Assembly (NCBI GenBank): GCA_964618215.1
Contig: CAZTZE010000006.1
Span: forward strand, 51,697 to 115,696
DNA from: CG2-30-58-95 sp964618215
Lineage (GTDB): Bacteria; Chloroflexota; Anaerolineae; Anaerolineales; Villigracilaceae
Length of the DNA stretch: 64,000 bases
Direction of reading: 5' to 3'
The translations under genes and the position numbers were made by a program. This document shows positions 8,250 through 17,432 of this stretch, piece after piece. The notes under the pieces were generated by a model. That model saw only the letters and a program-made list of their open reading frames with translations, was not told where the DNA came from and ran no database searches. Position 1 is the stretch's first letter. Each line of letters starts with the position of its first letter.

Positions 8250-9275
8250 CTACGAGTCTCCGGTGGATTTTGTCCCCTCGAAAATTTCGTGATACCCCTT
8301 ATCCAGTTCATCGTCGCTCAAATGGGCGTAGCGTTGCGTGACCTGGATGTTGGCGTGGCGCGCCAGTTCCTGCGCCAGCTTGAGATTGCCCGAGGCGCGC
8401 AGCACGGTGGTCACGAAATAGTGCCGGAACGAGTGGGGCGTTATGCGACCCTCAGCCTGTTCGCCGAGCGCCTGGCGGACGCGTTCGCTGACAATATTTC
8501 GTCCCGTTGTTGTCGTTATCGGCTTGACCTTCTTCCCGGCGCCCTTATCGTGACGGGCGAAGAGGGGCAGGGAGGGGAGGGGGCGGCCACTGGCGCCGTC
8601 CAGCGCGGCGCGGGCAGCGAGGTAGTCTTTCAGCGTGCGCATGGCGCGCGTCGAGAAGCGCACGACGGCCTGCTTGTCGCCTTTGCCGATGATGACCGCG
8701 CGGCCCTCGTTCCAGTCAATGTCGCCGCGGCGCAGATTACAGGCCTCGTGGACGCGCAGCCCGGTATCTGCCAGTGTCAGCAGAAATGCGCGATCGCGCA
8801 GGAAGCGGAGGCGTTCCTCTTCAGTGGGGGAGGGATGAATCTTTTCGACATATTCCAGAACCGTTTCGATGTCATTGCGCGGGAATTGAGGCAGACGCTG
8901 CCCGGGGCGGCGGGATTGCTGAAGAACAAACTCGTTTAAGCGGGGGAGGTTGATATCAGAAAGTTTTCTGGCCGATATGAAATTAAAAAAGCGTTTCACA
9001 GCAACAGTGTATAGTTGTTCTGTGGCAGGGGCAAAATCTTTCAGTGCTTCTAAAAGCCAGGGGATGGCGTCTTCCGTAAGTTGCTCGATAGGTGTTTTTT
9101 CGACCGGAAAATCGTGCTCTTCAAGGACATGAGCAAAAAATAGCAGCCCTTTCGCATAGCTTAATGCTGTATTCGGGCTGCGTGACCGTTTAACCACATC
9201 AACAAAATCTGACATGGCTTCTTGGATAACAGGTGAATTGGAGGCAGGCGTAACCATTTTTGTAGAGAAACTCAT
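8250..9275 (-). CDS. Tyrosine recombinase/integrase (XerC/XerD-like)
   Basis: About 341 aa. The N-terminal SAM-like core-binding domain (NTALSYAKGLLFF) is followed by the catalytic domain with the full set of residues: Arg in DTGLRVHEAC, Lys in GKGDKQAV, HxxR in HSFRHYF, His in LARHANIQ and Tyr in TQRYAHL. It performs site-specific strand exchange. Start 9275 (MSFSTK) is preferred because the longer frame to 9317 runs through a GATTCCGAAGTC-type palindromic repeat. It may be the chromosomal dimer-resolution Xer or an island integrase; no adjacent att or dif-like site was identified. Confidence 0.85.
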   Translation of the reverse strand: MSFSTKMVTPASNSPVIQEAMSDFVDVVKRSRSPNTALSYAKGLLFFAHVLEEHDFPVEKTPIEQLTEDAIPWLLEALKDFAPATEQLYTVAVKRFFNFISARKLSDINLPRLNEFVLQQSRRPGQRLPQFPRNDIETVLEYVEKIHPSPTEEERLRFLRDRAFLLTLADTGLRVHEACNLRRGDIDWNEGRAVIIGKGDKQAVVRFSTRAMRTLKDYLAARAALDGASGRPLPSLPLFARHDKGAGKKVKPITTTTGRNIVSERVRQALGEQAEGRITPHSFRHYFVTTVLRASGNLKLAQELARHANIQVTQRYAHLSDDELDKGYHEIFEGTKSTGDS

Positions 9276-9450
9276 TACGTGGATTCCGAAGTCTCCGGAC
9301 TCCGGAACGTTTTCCATCGTCAGGAGACGTTGGATTCCGATATGGTTGAGCAGTTACGAAATCCTTATGTTTATCGTAAGGTTACTTATCGAAAGCATTA
9401 CTATTTTATTACCAAGCCCGCCGGTTGTCAAGCCCCCCTCTCGCCAGTTT

Positions 9451-9553
9451 CCAGTGATCAGTCATCAGTGTTCAGTGATCAGTGAACCGCGCGACGAAAC
9501 GCAGAATGGGTTCACTGATCTACTGGTTACTGAAGACTGAACACTGAACACTG
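9451..9553. repeat. Inverted heptamer arrays (CAGTGAT / ACACTGA)
   Basis: Left arm CAGTGAT, CAGTCAT, CAGTGTT, CAGTGAT, CAGTGAA. After a GC-rich loop of about 25 nt the right arm has TTACTGA, AGACTGA, ACACTGA, ACACTG. It lies between the divergent recombinase and restriction genes. Apart from this array and the promoter near 9634, nothing else is recognisable in 9318-9733. Confidence 0.85.
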
Positions 9554-9610
9554 CTCTCCCCCTCCCCCACCGGGATGTCTCACCTCTGCATAGCTCAACT
9601 CTCCTTTCGA

Positions 9611-9643
9611 ATTCATCTCTTCTCGTGTCATGCTATAATTCCT
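9611..9643 (+). promoter_or_regulatory. Duplicated extended -10 promoter, copy 1
   Basis: TGCTATAAT (9631-9639) is an extended -10 element. It sits in a 33-bp stretch starting TTCATCTCTTCTCGTG that is repeated almost exactly at 14335-14367. No good -35 is visible. It lies about 90 nt before the restriction enzyme gene. Confidence 0.6.
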
Positions 9644-9733
9644 TGTATAACTTAATATTCTTTGCGGCTTTGCGCCCTTGGTTGAAAAAAGGGTTTTTTC
9701 TGAAAATCTTTTCTGTTTTTGAAATAGTTTCCC

Positions 9734-12700
9734 ATGACCGCGTCTGCTTTCCAGGAATACCTTGCCAAAATCGAAGCCGATTTCCGCCACGGCATCGCCA
9801 CCGAGCACACCTACCGCTCGGCGCTCGAAGCGCTGATCGAATGCCTGGACCCCGGCGTGGAGGCTTCCAATGACCCACGCCATATCGCCTGCGGCGCGCC
9901 TGATTTCGTGGTGGAACGGCGCAAAATACCGCTGGGATACGTGGAAACAAAGGATGTGGGGGTTGATCTCGACAAAATCGAGAAAACCGACCAACTGAAA
10001 CGCTACCTCAAGGCGCTGACCAACTTCATCCTGACCGATTACCTTGAATTCCGCTGGTACGTGAACGGAACGCGTCGCCTGACGGCGCGGATTGCCATCC
10101 CTGATAGTAAGGGCAGATTGGTCGCCAACCCCGAAGGCATCGCCCTCGCCGGGCAGATGTTCGCCCAGTTCTTCCAGACCGAGACGCCTACGGTCACCTC
10201 GGCCAAAGACCTGGCCACCCGCCTGGCCGAACAGACCCACCTCATCCGTGACCTGATCATCAACGCCCTGAGAGCCGAAGACAATTCCTCCCAGGCCGCC
10301 CTCGCCCGCCAATACAAAACCTTCTGCGACTATCTCCTGCCCGCCCTCAAGCCGGAAGAATTCGCCGACCTGTACGCCCAGACGATGGCTTACGGTCTCT
10401 TCGCCGCCAAACTCTCCGCCCCGGAGAACGCCCCTTTCAGCCGCGCGGCCGCCTACCAGTATCTCACCGCCAACAAGTTCCTGCGCCGCCTCTTTCTGGA
10501 TGTGGGCGAGGATTTGGACGGCACGCTCATCGCTCCCTTCCTCGACGATATCGCCGCCCTGCTGGCCCACGCCGATTTAGCCAAAATTCAAACGGATTTA
10601 TTCAAACGCACTCGCAGCGAAGACCCGGTGGTACATTTCTACGAGACCTTCCTCTCGGTCTATGACCCGAAACTGCGCGCGAGTCGCGGCGTGTATTACA
10701 CCCCCGAACCGGTGGTGCAGTTCATCGTCCATTCGGTGGACTGGCTGCTCAAGAACCGCTTTGGCCGCGCCTGGGGCCTGGCTGACCCGAACGTCAAGAT
10801 CCTCGACCCCGCCACCGGTACGGCCACCTTCCTGTATTACGTCATCCAATCCATCCACGAGGAAGTGACCCGCCGCGGCCAGGCCGGGACGTGGCCCGAA
10901 AAGAGCCGCGAACTCCTGCGGCGCGTCTTCGGCTTCGAACTGCTGATGGCCCCCTACGTGGTCTCGCACCTGAAACTCGGCCTGCTTATGCAGGAACTGG
11001 ATGCCCCGCTTGCGCCGAACGAGCGCCTGCAAGTCTACCTGACCAACACGCTCGAAGAAGGCACGACGCGCGCCGAGACAATCGAAAGCCTGGGGTATTA
11101 CATCGCCGAGGAAGCCAGCCAGGCGGCGCGCGTCAAGAAGCAGGAAGACATCATGGTGGTGCTTGGCAACCCGCCGTATTCCGCTACTTCTGCTAATATC
11201 GGTGAATGGATTACAAACCTTGTACGTGACAGTTATTATCCGCACGATGACATTAAGGAGCATAACCCCAAACTCCTGTTAGATGATTATGTCAAGTTCA
11301 TCAGGTTTGCCCAATGGCGCATCCAGCAAACCGGGCACGGCATCCTGGCTTTCATCACCAATCACGGCTATCTCGACAATCCGACCTTTCGCGGCATGAG
11401 ACAGCACTTGATGCAGACTTTCGATGAAATCTATGTGCTGGATTTGCACGGCAACAGCAAGAAGAAAGAACGCACACCAGACGGCGGCAAGGATGAGAAT
11501 GTTTTCGACATCCAGCAGGGCGTGGCGATTCTGCTGGCAATCAAGCGCCAGACTTCCGAAGTCTCGAAGACTTCGGAAGTTTACCACGCCTCGCTGTGGG
11601 GCCTGCGGGAGGAGAAATACGCCTTCTTGCAAGCCAGCGACGTGGCGCAGGTGGAATGGGCGGAACTCCGCCCTGCCGCACCGTTTTTCCTATTCGTACT
11701 GCAAAACACAGATGCACTACCTGAGTACGAGCAAGGGTGGAAAGTGACAGATATTTTCCCTGTTCTTTCTACGGGTATTAAGACCCACCGAGACCACTTT
11801 GTTTTGGATTTTGACTTCAAGGCTCTGGAAAGGCGAATTAGGGATTTCCGAGATTTATCAATTGATGACACAGTCATTCGGCAGAAGTATAGATTGCCCG
11901 ACACACGCGATTGGAAATTACGTACGAGGCGACAGTCGTTCAGTAAGGTAGAAAATTGGCAAAAATATTTCCTAAAATGCAACTACCATCCATTCGATAT
12001 TCGTGAAATATATTTCCATCAGGATGTTATCGAATTGCCTCGTTTAGAAATAATGAATCACATGTTAGTGGGTAATAATCTCGGGCTTCTCATTTCTCGG
12101 CAACTGGCTGGCGACTTCAGGCATATCTGGGTGACTACTAAAGTGGCAAATGTCAACTCGATTGATACCGCCGGAAGGTTTGGGAGCGGCCCTTTTATTC
12201 CCCTCTACCGCTACACCACCCCCGAAGAGACCGCCGGCACGCTCTTCGCCCAGAGTGAAACCACCCGCAAGGCCAATCTCTCGCCCGCCTTCGTGAAAGC
12301 GATGGAAGAGAAGTTGGGAATGAAATTTGTCGAAGGCGGCGTAGGTCGAATTGCCAATTCGACCTGCTTCACCCCCGAAGACGTTTTCCACTACGCCTAC
12401 GCCGTCTTCCATTCGCCCACCTATCGCACGCGTTACGCCGAATTCCTGAAAATAGATTTCCCGCGCCTGCCGCTGACGAGCAATAAAAAACTCTTCGCCA
12501 AACTGGTTGCCAAAGGCGAAGAACTGGTCAACCTGCACCTGCTCAAATCCCCCAAGATGGATGACTTCATCACCACCTATCCGGTGGCGGGCAGCAACGC
12601 GGTCGAGAAAGTTCAATTCTCCCCTCTCCTGGAAGGAGAGGGGCCGGGGGTGAGGTCCGGGCGCGTCTGGATCAACGCGGCGCAATACTTCGGCGGCGTG

Positions 12701-12889
12701 CCGGAGGAAGTCTGGGAGTTCAAGGTCGGCGGCTACCAGGTCTGCGAGAAGTGGCTGAAAGACCGCAAGGGACGCGTCCTGTCGGGCGAAGACATCCGTC
12801 ACTACCAGCGCGTCGTCGTGGCGCTGAAAGAAACCATCCGCTTGATGAGAGAGATTGACCAAACCATCCCAAAGTGGCCGCTGGAGTAA
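9734..12889 (+). CDS. Single-chain restriction-modification enzyme (type IIG/ISP-like) with N6-adenine methylase domain
   Basis: 1051 aa. The N-terminal region has a PD-(D/E)XK-like nuclease pattern: APDFVVERRKIPLGYVETKD gives Asp...Glu-x-Lys. The middle carries methylase motif I (ILDPATGTATFLYYVI) and motif IV (LGNPPYSA) typical of N6-adenine methylases. The C-terminal part (about 550-1050) is a target-recognition-like region. No helicase motifs are seen, so this is closer to type IIG or the methylase-specificity half of type ISP. Two palindromic repeats lie in frame, at 11551-11580 and 12617-12656. There is no clear ribosome-binding site; the duplicated promoter at 9634 lies upstream. Confidence 0.8.
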   Translation: MTASAFQEYLAKIEADFRHGIATEHTYRSALEALIECLDPGVEASNDPRHIACGAPDFVVERRKIPLGYVETKDVGVDLDKIEKTDQLKRYLKALTNFILTDYLEFRWYVNGTRRLTARIAIPDSKGRLVANPEGIALAGQMFAQFFQTETPTVTSAKDLATRLAEQTHLIRDLIINALRAEDNSSQAALARQYKTFCDYLLPALKPEEFADLYAQTMAYGLFAAKLSAPENAPFSRAAAYQYLTANKFLRRLFLDVGEDLDGTLIAPFLDDIAALLAHADLAKIQTDLFKRTRSEDPVVHFYETFLSVYDPKLRASRGVYYTPEPVVQFIVHSVDWLLKNRFGRAWGLADPNVKILDPATGTATFLYYVIQSIHEEVTRRGQAGTWPEKSRELLRRVFGFELLMAPYVVSHLKLGLLMQELDAPLAPNERLQVYLTNTLEEGTTRAETIESLGYYIAEEASQAARVKKQEDIMVVLGNPPYSATSANIGEWITNLVRDSYYPHDDIKEHNPKLLLDDYVKFIRFAQWRIQQTGHGILAFITNHGYLDNPTFRGMRQHLMQTFDEIYVLDLHGNSKKKERTPDGGKDENVFDIQQGVAILLAIKRQTSEVSKTSEVYHASLWGLREEKYAFLQASDVAQVEWAELRPAAPFFLFVLQNTDALPEYEQGWKVTDIFPVLSTGIKTHRDHFVLDFDFKALERRIRDFRDLSIDDTVIRQKYRLPDTRDWKLRTRRQSFSKVENWQKYFLKCNYHPFDIREIYFHQDVIELPRLEIMNHMLVGNNLGLLISRQLAGDFRHIWVTTKVANVNSIDTAGRFGSGPFIPLYRYTTPEETAGTLFAQSETTRKANLSPAFVKAMEEKLGMKFVEGGVGRIANSTCFTPEDVFHYAYAVFHSPTYRTRYAEFLKIDFPRLPLTSNKKLFAKLVAKGEELVNLHLLKSPKMDDFITTYPVAGSNAVEKVQFSPLLEGEGPGVRSGRVWINAAQYFGGVPEEVWEFKVGGYQVCEKWLKDRKGRVLSGEDIRHYQRVVVALKETIRLMREIDQTIPKWPLE
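11551..11580. repeat. In-frame palindromic repeat inside restriction enzyme gene
   Basis: ACTTCCGAAGTC and GACTTCGGAAGT form a long palindrome with a 4-6 nt loop. It is translated as TSEVSKTSEV, which reads as an extra loop in the protein. Confidence 0.75.
12617..12656. repeat. In-frame CCCCTCTCC-family repeat inside restriction enzyme gene
   Basis: CCCCTCTCCT/AGGAGAGGGG hairpin with a GGGGGTGAGG tail, the same element as at 5761-5796. It is translated as SPLLEGEGPGVR and keeps the frame open. Confidence 0.8.
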
Positions 12890-12918
12890 CCGAATCAAAT
12901 ACCCAAAAAGGAGAATCC

Positions 12919-14322
12919 ATGACCGACCCACTCCCCCACCCCATCAAACTCACCCTTGGTTACAAATTCACCTGGGGTATTGCCGCCCTGGGTACCAGCC
13001 TCATCTCCGGCGTGTTCGGCGCGCTGCTGCCCATTTTCTACCAGGATTATCTCGGCCTGAGCGCCCGCTGGATCGCCCTGGCCTCCGCCATCTACGCCGT
13101 CTGGAACGCGCTCAATGACCCCATTTTTGGCTATCTCTCCGACAGCACCCGCTCCAGGCACGGACGGCGCATTCCGTACATGCGTTACACCGCCCCCTTC
13201 CTGGCGATGTCGTTCATCCTGGTCTGGCTGGCGCCGCAGAAGGCCGGCGATTTTACGCTCTTCCTGTGGATGCTCGTCAGCATGGTCTTGTACGATGGCT
13301 GTTACACCATGATCGGACTGGTCTATTCGGCGCTCCTGCCCGAAGTCACTGAATCCGATACCGAGCGCAACCATCTGCAGATCTCCTCTTCGCTGTTTGG
13401 ACTGCTTGGCATCCTGCTGGGCTTCCTTATCCCGGATTTCTTCCGCCCCAAGGCGGATGCCATGCTGTCATTCTTCCCGCTCCAGATTGCGATGGTCGTC
13501 GTCGGCGTGACCGGCATGTTGCTCATCATCGCCACCACCTTCAAGGTCAAGGAGCGCCTGGAATTCACGCGGGTGGACAAGCCGCTCAAACTCAAGGATC
13601 AGATCAGGTACACCTTCACCAGCCGCTCCTTCCTTGTCCTCGTGGCGCAGAACTTCATGTCCGTCCTGGTCTCCTCGCTCGTGACCGGCGCGGTCTTCTA
13701 CCTGGCTGATTACGTCATCCAGATGAACACCATACTCCTGCTGGCCTTCATCTTTGTCCCTCTGATCGGCGGTGTGCCGATCACGAACCTCATCCGTCAG
13801 AAAGTGGGGCTGGTGCACGCCCAGCAGATTTTGCTCCTGATCGCCGGAATCGGCTTGGTGGCGATTACCTTCGTCCCCACCCCCCTCATTCCGCTTTGCC
13901 TGGCCCTGGCCGGGTTCGGGCTTTCCGGTCCGCAGACGCTGACCAACATCCTCTTTGCCCAAGTGGCGGACGAGGACGAACTGCGCTCCGGTGTGCGCCG
14001 CGAGGGCGCCTTCTTTGGGGTCAACGCCATGCTCACCAAGCCGGCCCAGTCGCTGGCGCTGGCGCTCCCGCCCTTCATCCTGGAAGCGACCCACTTCGTC
14101 ACCCGCGAGTCGAACAACAATGTCATCTTCCTCGACCAGCCGGCCAGCGCCATCTTCGGCATCAAGGTTTTCGTCGGCCTCATCCCCGGCATCGCCATGC
14201 TGCTCGGCGCGCTGATCCTGTTCTGTTTCCCGCTGCGCGGCGAACGGTTGGAGAACATGCGGCGGGATCTGCTGGAACTCCACGCCCGCAAGAAAGCCGA
14301 ACTCGACAGGCAGAACGCGTAA
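12919..14322 (+). CDS. GPH-type sugar:cation symporter / MFS transporter
   Basis: 467 aa from the start with an AAGGAG site (12908-12913). Twelve hydrophobic segments. The motif NDPIFGYLSDSTRSRHGRR after helix 2 is characteristic of the glycoside-pentoside-hexuronide (MelB-like) family. GVRREGAFFGVNAMLTK in the second half matches the family's later conserved loop. It imports sugars or related solutes with a cation. It lies 30 nt after the restriction enzyme gene, but the two are probably not functionally linked. Confidence 0.8.
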   Translation: MTDPLPHPIKLTLGYKFTWGIAALGTSLISGVFGALLPIFYQDYLGLSARWIALASAIYAVWNALNDPIFGYLSDSTRSRHGRRIPYMRYTAPFLAMSFILVWLAPQKAGDFTLFLWMLVSMVLYDGCYTMIGLVYSALLPEVTESDTERNHLQISSSLFGLLGILLGFLIPDFFRPKADAMLSFFPLQIAMVVVGVTGMLLIIATTFKVKERLEFTRVDKPLKLKDQIRYTFTSRSFLVLVAQNFMSVLVSSLVTGAVFYLADYVIQMNTILLLAFIFVPLIGGVPITNLIRQKVGLVHAQQILLLIAGIGLVAITFVPTPLIPLCLALAGFGLSGPQTLTNILFAQVADEDELRSGVRREGAFFGVNAMLTKPAQSLALALPPFILEATHFVTRESNNNVIFLDQPASAIFGIKVFVGLIPGIAMLLGALILFCFPLRGERLENMRRDLLELHARKKAELDRQNA

Positions 14323-14334
14323 TGGACAAACTCA

Positions 14335-14367
14335 GGTTCATCTCTTCTCGTGACATGCTATAATTTC
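14335..14367 (+). promoter_or_regulatory. Duplicated extended -10 promoter, copy 2
   Basis: TTCATCTCTTCTCGTGACATGCTATAAT-type sequence, nearly identical to 9611-9643. The extended -10 is TGCTATAAT at 14356-14364. It precedes the hypothetical gene at 14413 by about 50 nt. Confidence 0.6.
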
Positions 14368-14412
14368 TTTATCAAAGATGACTGCTCTTCGAAAGGAGTA
14401 AGCCTAAATAAT

Positions 14413-15069
14413 ATGACCAAGAAACAGAAGAAAGACAAGAAACCCCGCCCGCCAAAGATCAACCAGCAAATCCCCATTTCGCGCATCCGCCCGCTGAAAT
14501 TGACCGGTCCACGCTATTTCTTGCAGCACGCCCGCGAATATCCCATCCTGGGCTGCTGGGTGACTGCAAAGTGGAAAAAAAGCGGTATTACGCCGGTTGT
14601 CATTGCCCGCCAGCAATCGCCGGATAAGGTGATTTTCGCTGTTTGCCTTGTGGATCTTTACTGCCTGGGAGTTAAGGATGCTTATGCAAACGCGGATTAT
14701 TCGCGGAAAAAATTCGAGCAAAATCTACCCCATATGTGCAGCGACGCGCCGGAAGAATGTTCCATCGAACTCGCTCACGAAATCATCTATGGCGGGCTGG
14801 AATTTGCCAAACAATATGGCTTCGATCCTCATCCGGATTTCAAGCGGCAAATGGCCGACCAGGTTCTCGATCCGCCGGATGCTCACCCGGGCACGCATAA
14901 AGTTAGATTCGGGAAGAACGGCAAGCCATTTTTCGCTGCCGGCCCTTATGATGATGAGCGTAAGATCAGCCAGGTATTAAGCACACTAACGCGTACTGCC
15001 GGCGAAGGTAATTACAACTATTTATTTGGAATTGGGTCATCAGATACTTCCGATGACAGCATGGAATGA
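14413..15069 (+). CDS. Conserved hypothetical protein with basic N-terminus
   Basis: 218 aa from Met at 14413 (MTKKQKKDKK). The longer frame from GTG at 14350 would start inside the promoter element and is rejected. Lysine-rich first 25 residues, then an alpha/beta-looking region with CLVDLYCLGVKDAYAN and a Cys/Glu-containing stretch. It has no transmembrane helices or signal peptide. I do not recognise the family. A GGAG site lies 14 nt upstream, rather far. It carries its own copy of the duplicated promoter. Confidence 0.6.
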   Translation: MTKKQKKDKKPRPPKINQQIPISRIRPLKLTGPRYFLQHAREYPILGCWVTAKWKKSGITPVVIARQQSPDKVIFAVCLVDLYCLGVKDAYANADYSRKKFEQNLPHMCSDAPEECSIELAHEIIYGGLEFAKQYGFDPHPDFKRQMADQVLDPPDAHPGTHKVRFGKNGKPFFAAGPYDDERKISQVLSTLTRTAGEGNYNYLFGIGSSDTSDDSME

Positions 15070-15123
15070 TCGCTCTAATTCCGGATTGCTGAATACCCCG
15101 TATAACCTGAAACAGGAGTAATT

Positions 15124-15993
15124 ATGACAGACCCTCAAATACAACCCCGCAAAAAAATCGCCCTGCCCTACCTCTTCAAGAAGGTCGCCGACGGCAAACC
15201 CATCACCTGGCTGACCTGCTACGACTACCCCACCGCCTATTTGCAGGAGCAGGCCGGCATCGAGATGATCCTGGTCGGCGACAGCCTGGGAATGACCATG
15301 CTCGGCTACGATTCCACCCTGCCGGTGACAATGGAGGACATGATCCGCCACTCGCAGGCCGTGCGCCGCGGAGCGCCGACCGCCTTTGTGATTGGCGATA
15401 TGCCTTATATGAGCTACCAGCCCGGCATCGAAACAGCTATACGCAATGCAGGGAGATTTATGGCCGAGTGCGGCTGCGACGCCATCAAACTGGAAGGCGG
15501 CGCAGCCATGGCTGACCGCATCCGGGGTATCGTGGACGCCGGCATCCCAGCCATCGGCCACCTCGGGTTGACGCCGCAATCGGTCAGCGCGCTGGGCGGA
15601 TTTCGCGTACAGGGCAAGTCGGCCGTGCTGGCCAAGAAGATCGTGGACGACGCCAAAGCGCTCGAAAAAGCCGGCGCCTTCGCCATCCTGCTCGAAATGG
15701 TGCCGGACCGCGTCTGCAAGATGATCACCGAGCGCGCCGAGGGCTGCATTATCATGTCGCTCGGCTCCGGGCCGGACGCGCACGGTCAATTGCTCATCTA
15801 TCACGACATGTTCGGCCTCTACCCCAAGTTCAAACCCAAGATGGCCAAGGTCTACGGCAACGCCGGGGAAGTCATCCTCAACGGCCTGAAAAACTATCAA
15901 AACGAAGTCATCGCCAAGCAGTTCCCCCAGCCGGAAAACTGGTTTGGGATGACGGATGAGGAATTTGAGGAACTCGAAAAGTTAGTCAAATAG
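15124..15993 (+). CDS. panB: 3-methyl-2-oxobutanoate hydroxymethyltransferase
   Basis: 289 aa, usual length for PanB. It catalyses hydroxymethyl transfer from 5,10-methylene-THF to alpha-ketoisovalerate, giving ketopantoate for pantothenate and CoA synthesis. Family motifs are VGDSLGMTMLGYDSTLPVT, IGDMPYMSYQ, IKLEGG and GHLGLTPQSV with the catalytic Glu in LLEMVP. An AGGAG site precedes ATG. The stop codon TAG is the first three bases of an octamer array. No panC or panD is adjacent. Confidence 0.95.
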   Translation: MTDPQIQPRKKIALPYLFKKVADGKPITWLTCYDYPTAYLQEQAGIEMILVGDSLGMTMLGYDSTLPVTMEDMIRHSQAVRRGAPTAFVIGDMPYMSYQPGIETAIRNAGRFMAECGCDAIKLEGGAAMADRIRGIVDAGIPAIGHLGLTPQSVSALGGFRVQGKSAVLAKKIVDDAKALEKAGAFAILLEMVPDRVCKMITERAEGCIIMSLGSGPDAHGQLLIYHDMFGLYPKFKPKMAKVYGNAGEVILNGLKNYQNEVIAKQFPQPENWFGMTDEEFEELEKLVK

Positions 15994-16080
15994 TCTAATA
16001 GTCGAATAGTCTCATAGTCTGGTGTCTAATCGTCTCCAAACAGACTATCAGACAATAAGACTATGAGACTCCCAGACTCC
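15991..16080. repeat. Inverted octamer arrays (TAGTCTAA / AGACTATG)
   Basis: Left arm TAGTCTAA, TAGTCGAA, TAGTCTCA, TAGTCTGG; right arm AGACTATC, AGACAATA, AGACTATG, AGACTCCC. It fills the entire gap from the panB stop codon to the ribosome-binding site of the next gene. Confidence 0.9.
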
Positions 16081-16093
16081 CAAGGAGTAAACC

Positions 16094-17374
16094 ATGACTG
16101 ATCTACGAAAACTACTGGCAATTCCCTATGATCGACTCGATTCGATCAACGCCGTCCTGCTCGACCCGGATTCGCGGGTGATGAACGATTTCCTGGCTGT
16201 GGTCGCCAAATATGGCACGCCGCAGGAGATCAACCGCAAGCACCGCGAGGCGCGTAAACTGGAGAACCTGCTGAAAAAAGTCCAGGCCGCCGCGCCGCAG
16301 CACATCAAAGACCTGGAATGGCTCATCGAGCAGCGCGACCACGGCGTGTTCATCCCGGTGGCGGATTACCGGCGCAAAGTGTTGGGGCCAATAGCGGACG
16401 GGATGAAGTTCAAGGACGAGTTCGCCGTCACGCTGGAGGTCAGCGCGGCGCAGTATTTCCCCTGGGTGCGCGCGGCCGCAGAGAAAGCCATCGCCGAGCG
16501 CAGCCTGATGCCCGGGCGCTGGATCCGCGTCCGCAGGATGAAAGAACAGGAAGCCGACGGCGACCTGCCCGCCTTTGGCGCGGCCATGCAGATCATCGGC
16601 GCGTCTTTCGTGGAGACGCTGGACACGAAAGGCACCGACGGCTCCAACCCGCACCTGGGCGGACCTGCCACCATCACCGGTTACTTCGGCGGGATTGGTC
16701 AGCCAAATGAACACGCCCTGATGTGGCTGGACGAGTTTCTGTACTACTACACCACTTACGGCGTCAAGTCGGTGCTGAACTTCAACGCCGGGACGATCCT
16801 GCTTGGCTTCCTGCTCTACCGCCTGGGCGTGGACATGGAATTCAAGATCTCGGTCTTCTTTGGATCGGACAATCCCTACCATGCCCTGTGGATCATGCTG
16901 GCCGCCAAGCTCTTCTCACGTGACGACGGCAGCAGCCCGTTGATCGGCTTCAACTGGTCGAACTCGATCAACAACGAGACGATGGAACTGACCGCCCAAT
17001 TCCGCAAGGCGCTCGGCTTCGAGGATGTCGTCCGCTTCGAGCATCACATCGTCGAGACTTATAAATCCATCGTCATCCAACCATACAACCGCCGCGCCGA
17101 ACTGGTCGAGATTGCCGATCATGTTGCCAACATCTCGGCCAAGCACGAGGGCGGCGACCCCGAGGTCGAGCAGGCCCGCGCCTACTCCTCCGACATTCTG
17201 GACTACTTCCGCGAAAAGAAGGAAGTGCTCGAATCCGGTGACTGGGACGCCATGCAATTGAATTTCATGGATAAGGTGGATGCCTGCAACCACACCGCCC
17301 GGGCGCTGACGGAGCGCGGGTTGAGTTTCGTGGCGGCGAGATATTTACATATTACCGGAGATAAACGGGGATAA
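16094..17374 (+). CDS. Uncharacterised 426-aa cytosolic protein
   Basis: AAGGAG site 8 nt before ATG. The protein is soluble and alpha/beta-rich. Striking Gly-rich segments, HLGGPATITGYFGGIGQPNE and NFNAGTILLGFLLYRLGVD, and FNWSNSINNETMELT suggest a conserved catalytic core. Two His lie in RFEHHIVETYKS and one in DACNHTARAL. The early segment RKLENLLKKVQAAAPQHIKD is helical. I do not recognise the family and assign no function. It follows panB in the same orientation, but an octamer array separates them. Confidence 0.6.
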   Translation: MTDLRKLLAIPYDRLDSINAVLLDPDSRVMNDFLAVVAKYGTPQEINRKHREARKLENLLKKVQAAAPQHIKDLEWLIEQRDHGVFIPVADYRRKVLGPIADGMKFKDEFAVTLEVSAAQYFPWVRAAAEKAIAERSLMPGRWIRVRRMKEQEADGDLPAFGAAMQIIGASFVETLDTKGTDGSNPHLGGPATITGYFGGIGQPNEHALMWLDEFLYYYTTYGVKSVLNFNAGTILLGFLLYRLGVDMEFKISVFFGSDNPYHALWIMLAAKLFSRDDGSSPLIGFNWSNSINNETMELTAQFRKALGFEDVVRFEHHIVETYKSIVIQPYNRRAELVEIADHVANISAKHEGGDPEVEQARAYSSDILDYFREKKEVLESGDWDAMQLNFMDKVDACNHTARALTERGLSFVAARYLHITGDKRG

Positions 17375-17397
17375 ACAGTGATGTGAACAGGAAGACG

Positions 17398-17430
17398 AAG
17401 AACCCGGTTCCTTGAAGGAACCGGGTTCTT
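17398..17430. terminator. Bidirectional intrinsic terminator
   Basis: Stem AAGAACCCGGTTCC (17398-17411) pairs with GGAACCGGGTTCTT (17417-17430), 14 bp perfect, between two convergent genes. A related AACCCGGT hairpin lies at 56817-56847. Confidence 0.8.
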
Positions 17431-17432
17431 GA

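Noticed and set aside
9527..10570. 347-codon minus-strand ORF opposite the restriction enzyme
   Set aside because: Gly/Glu-rich shadow translation; the plus-strand methylase frame explains the region.
14350..14412. GTG start of the hypothetical gene at 14350
   Set aside because: It lies inside the duplicated promoter element, so the RNA would start downstream of it.
15991..16080. Short tandem arrays considered as CRISPR
   Set aside because: Units are only 7-9 bp with no spacers and no cas genes are present.
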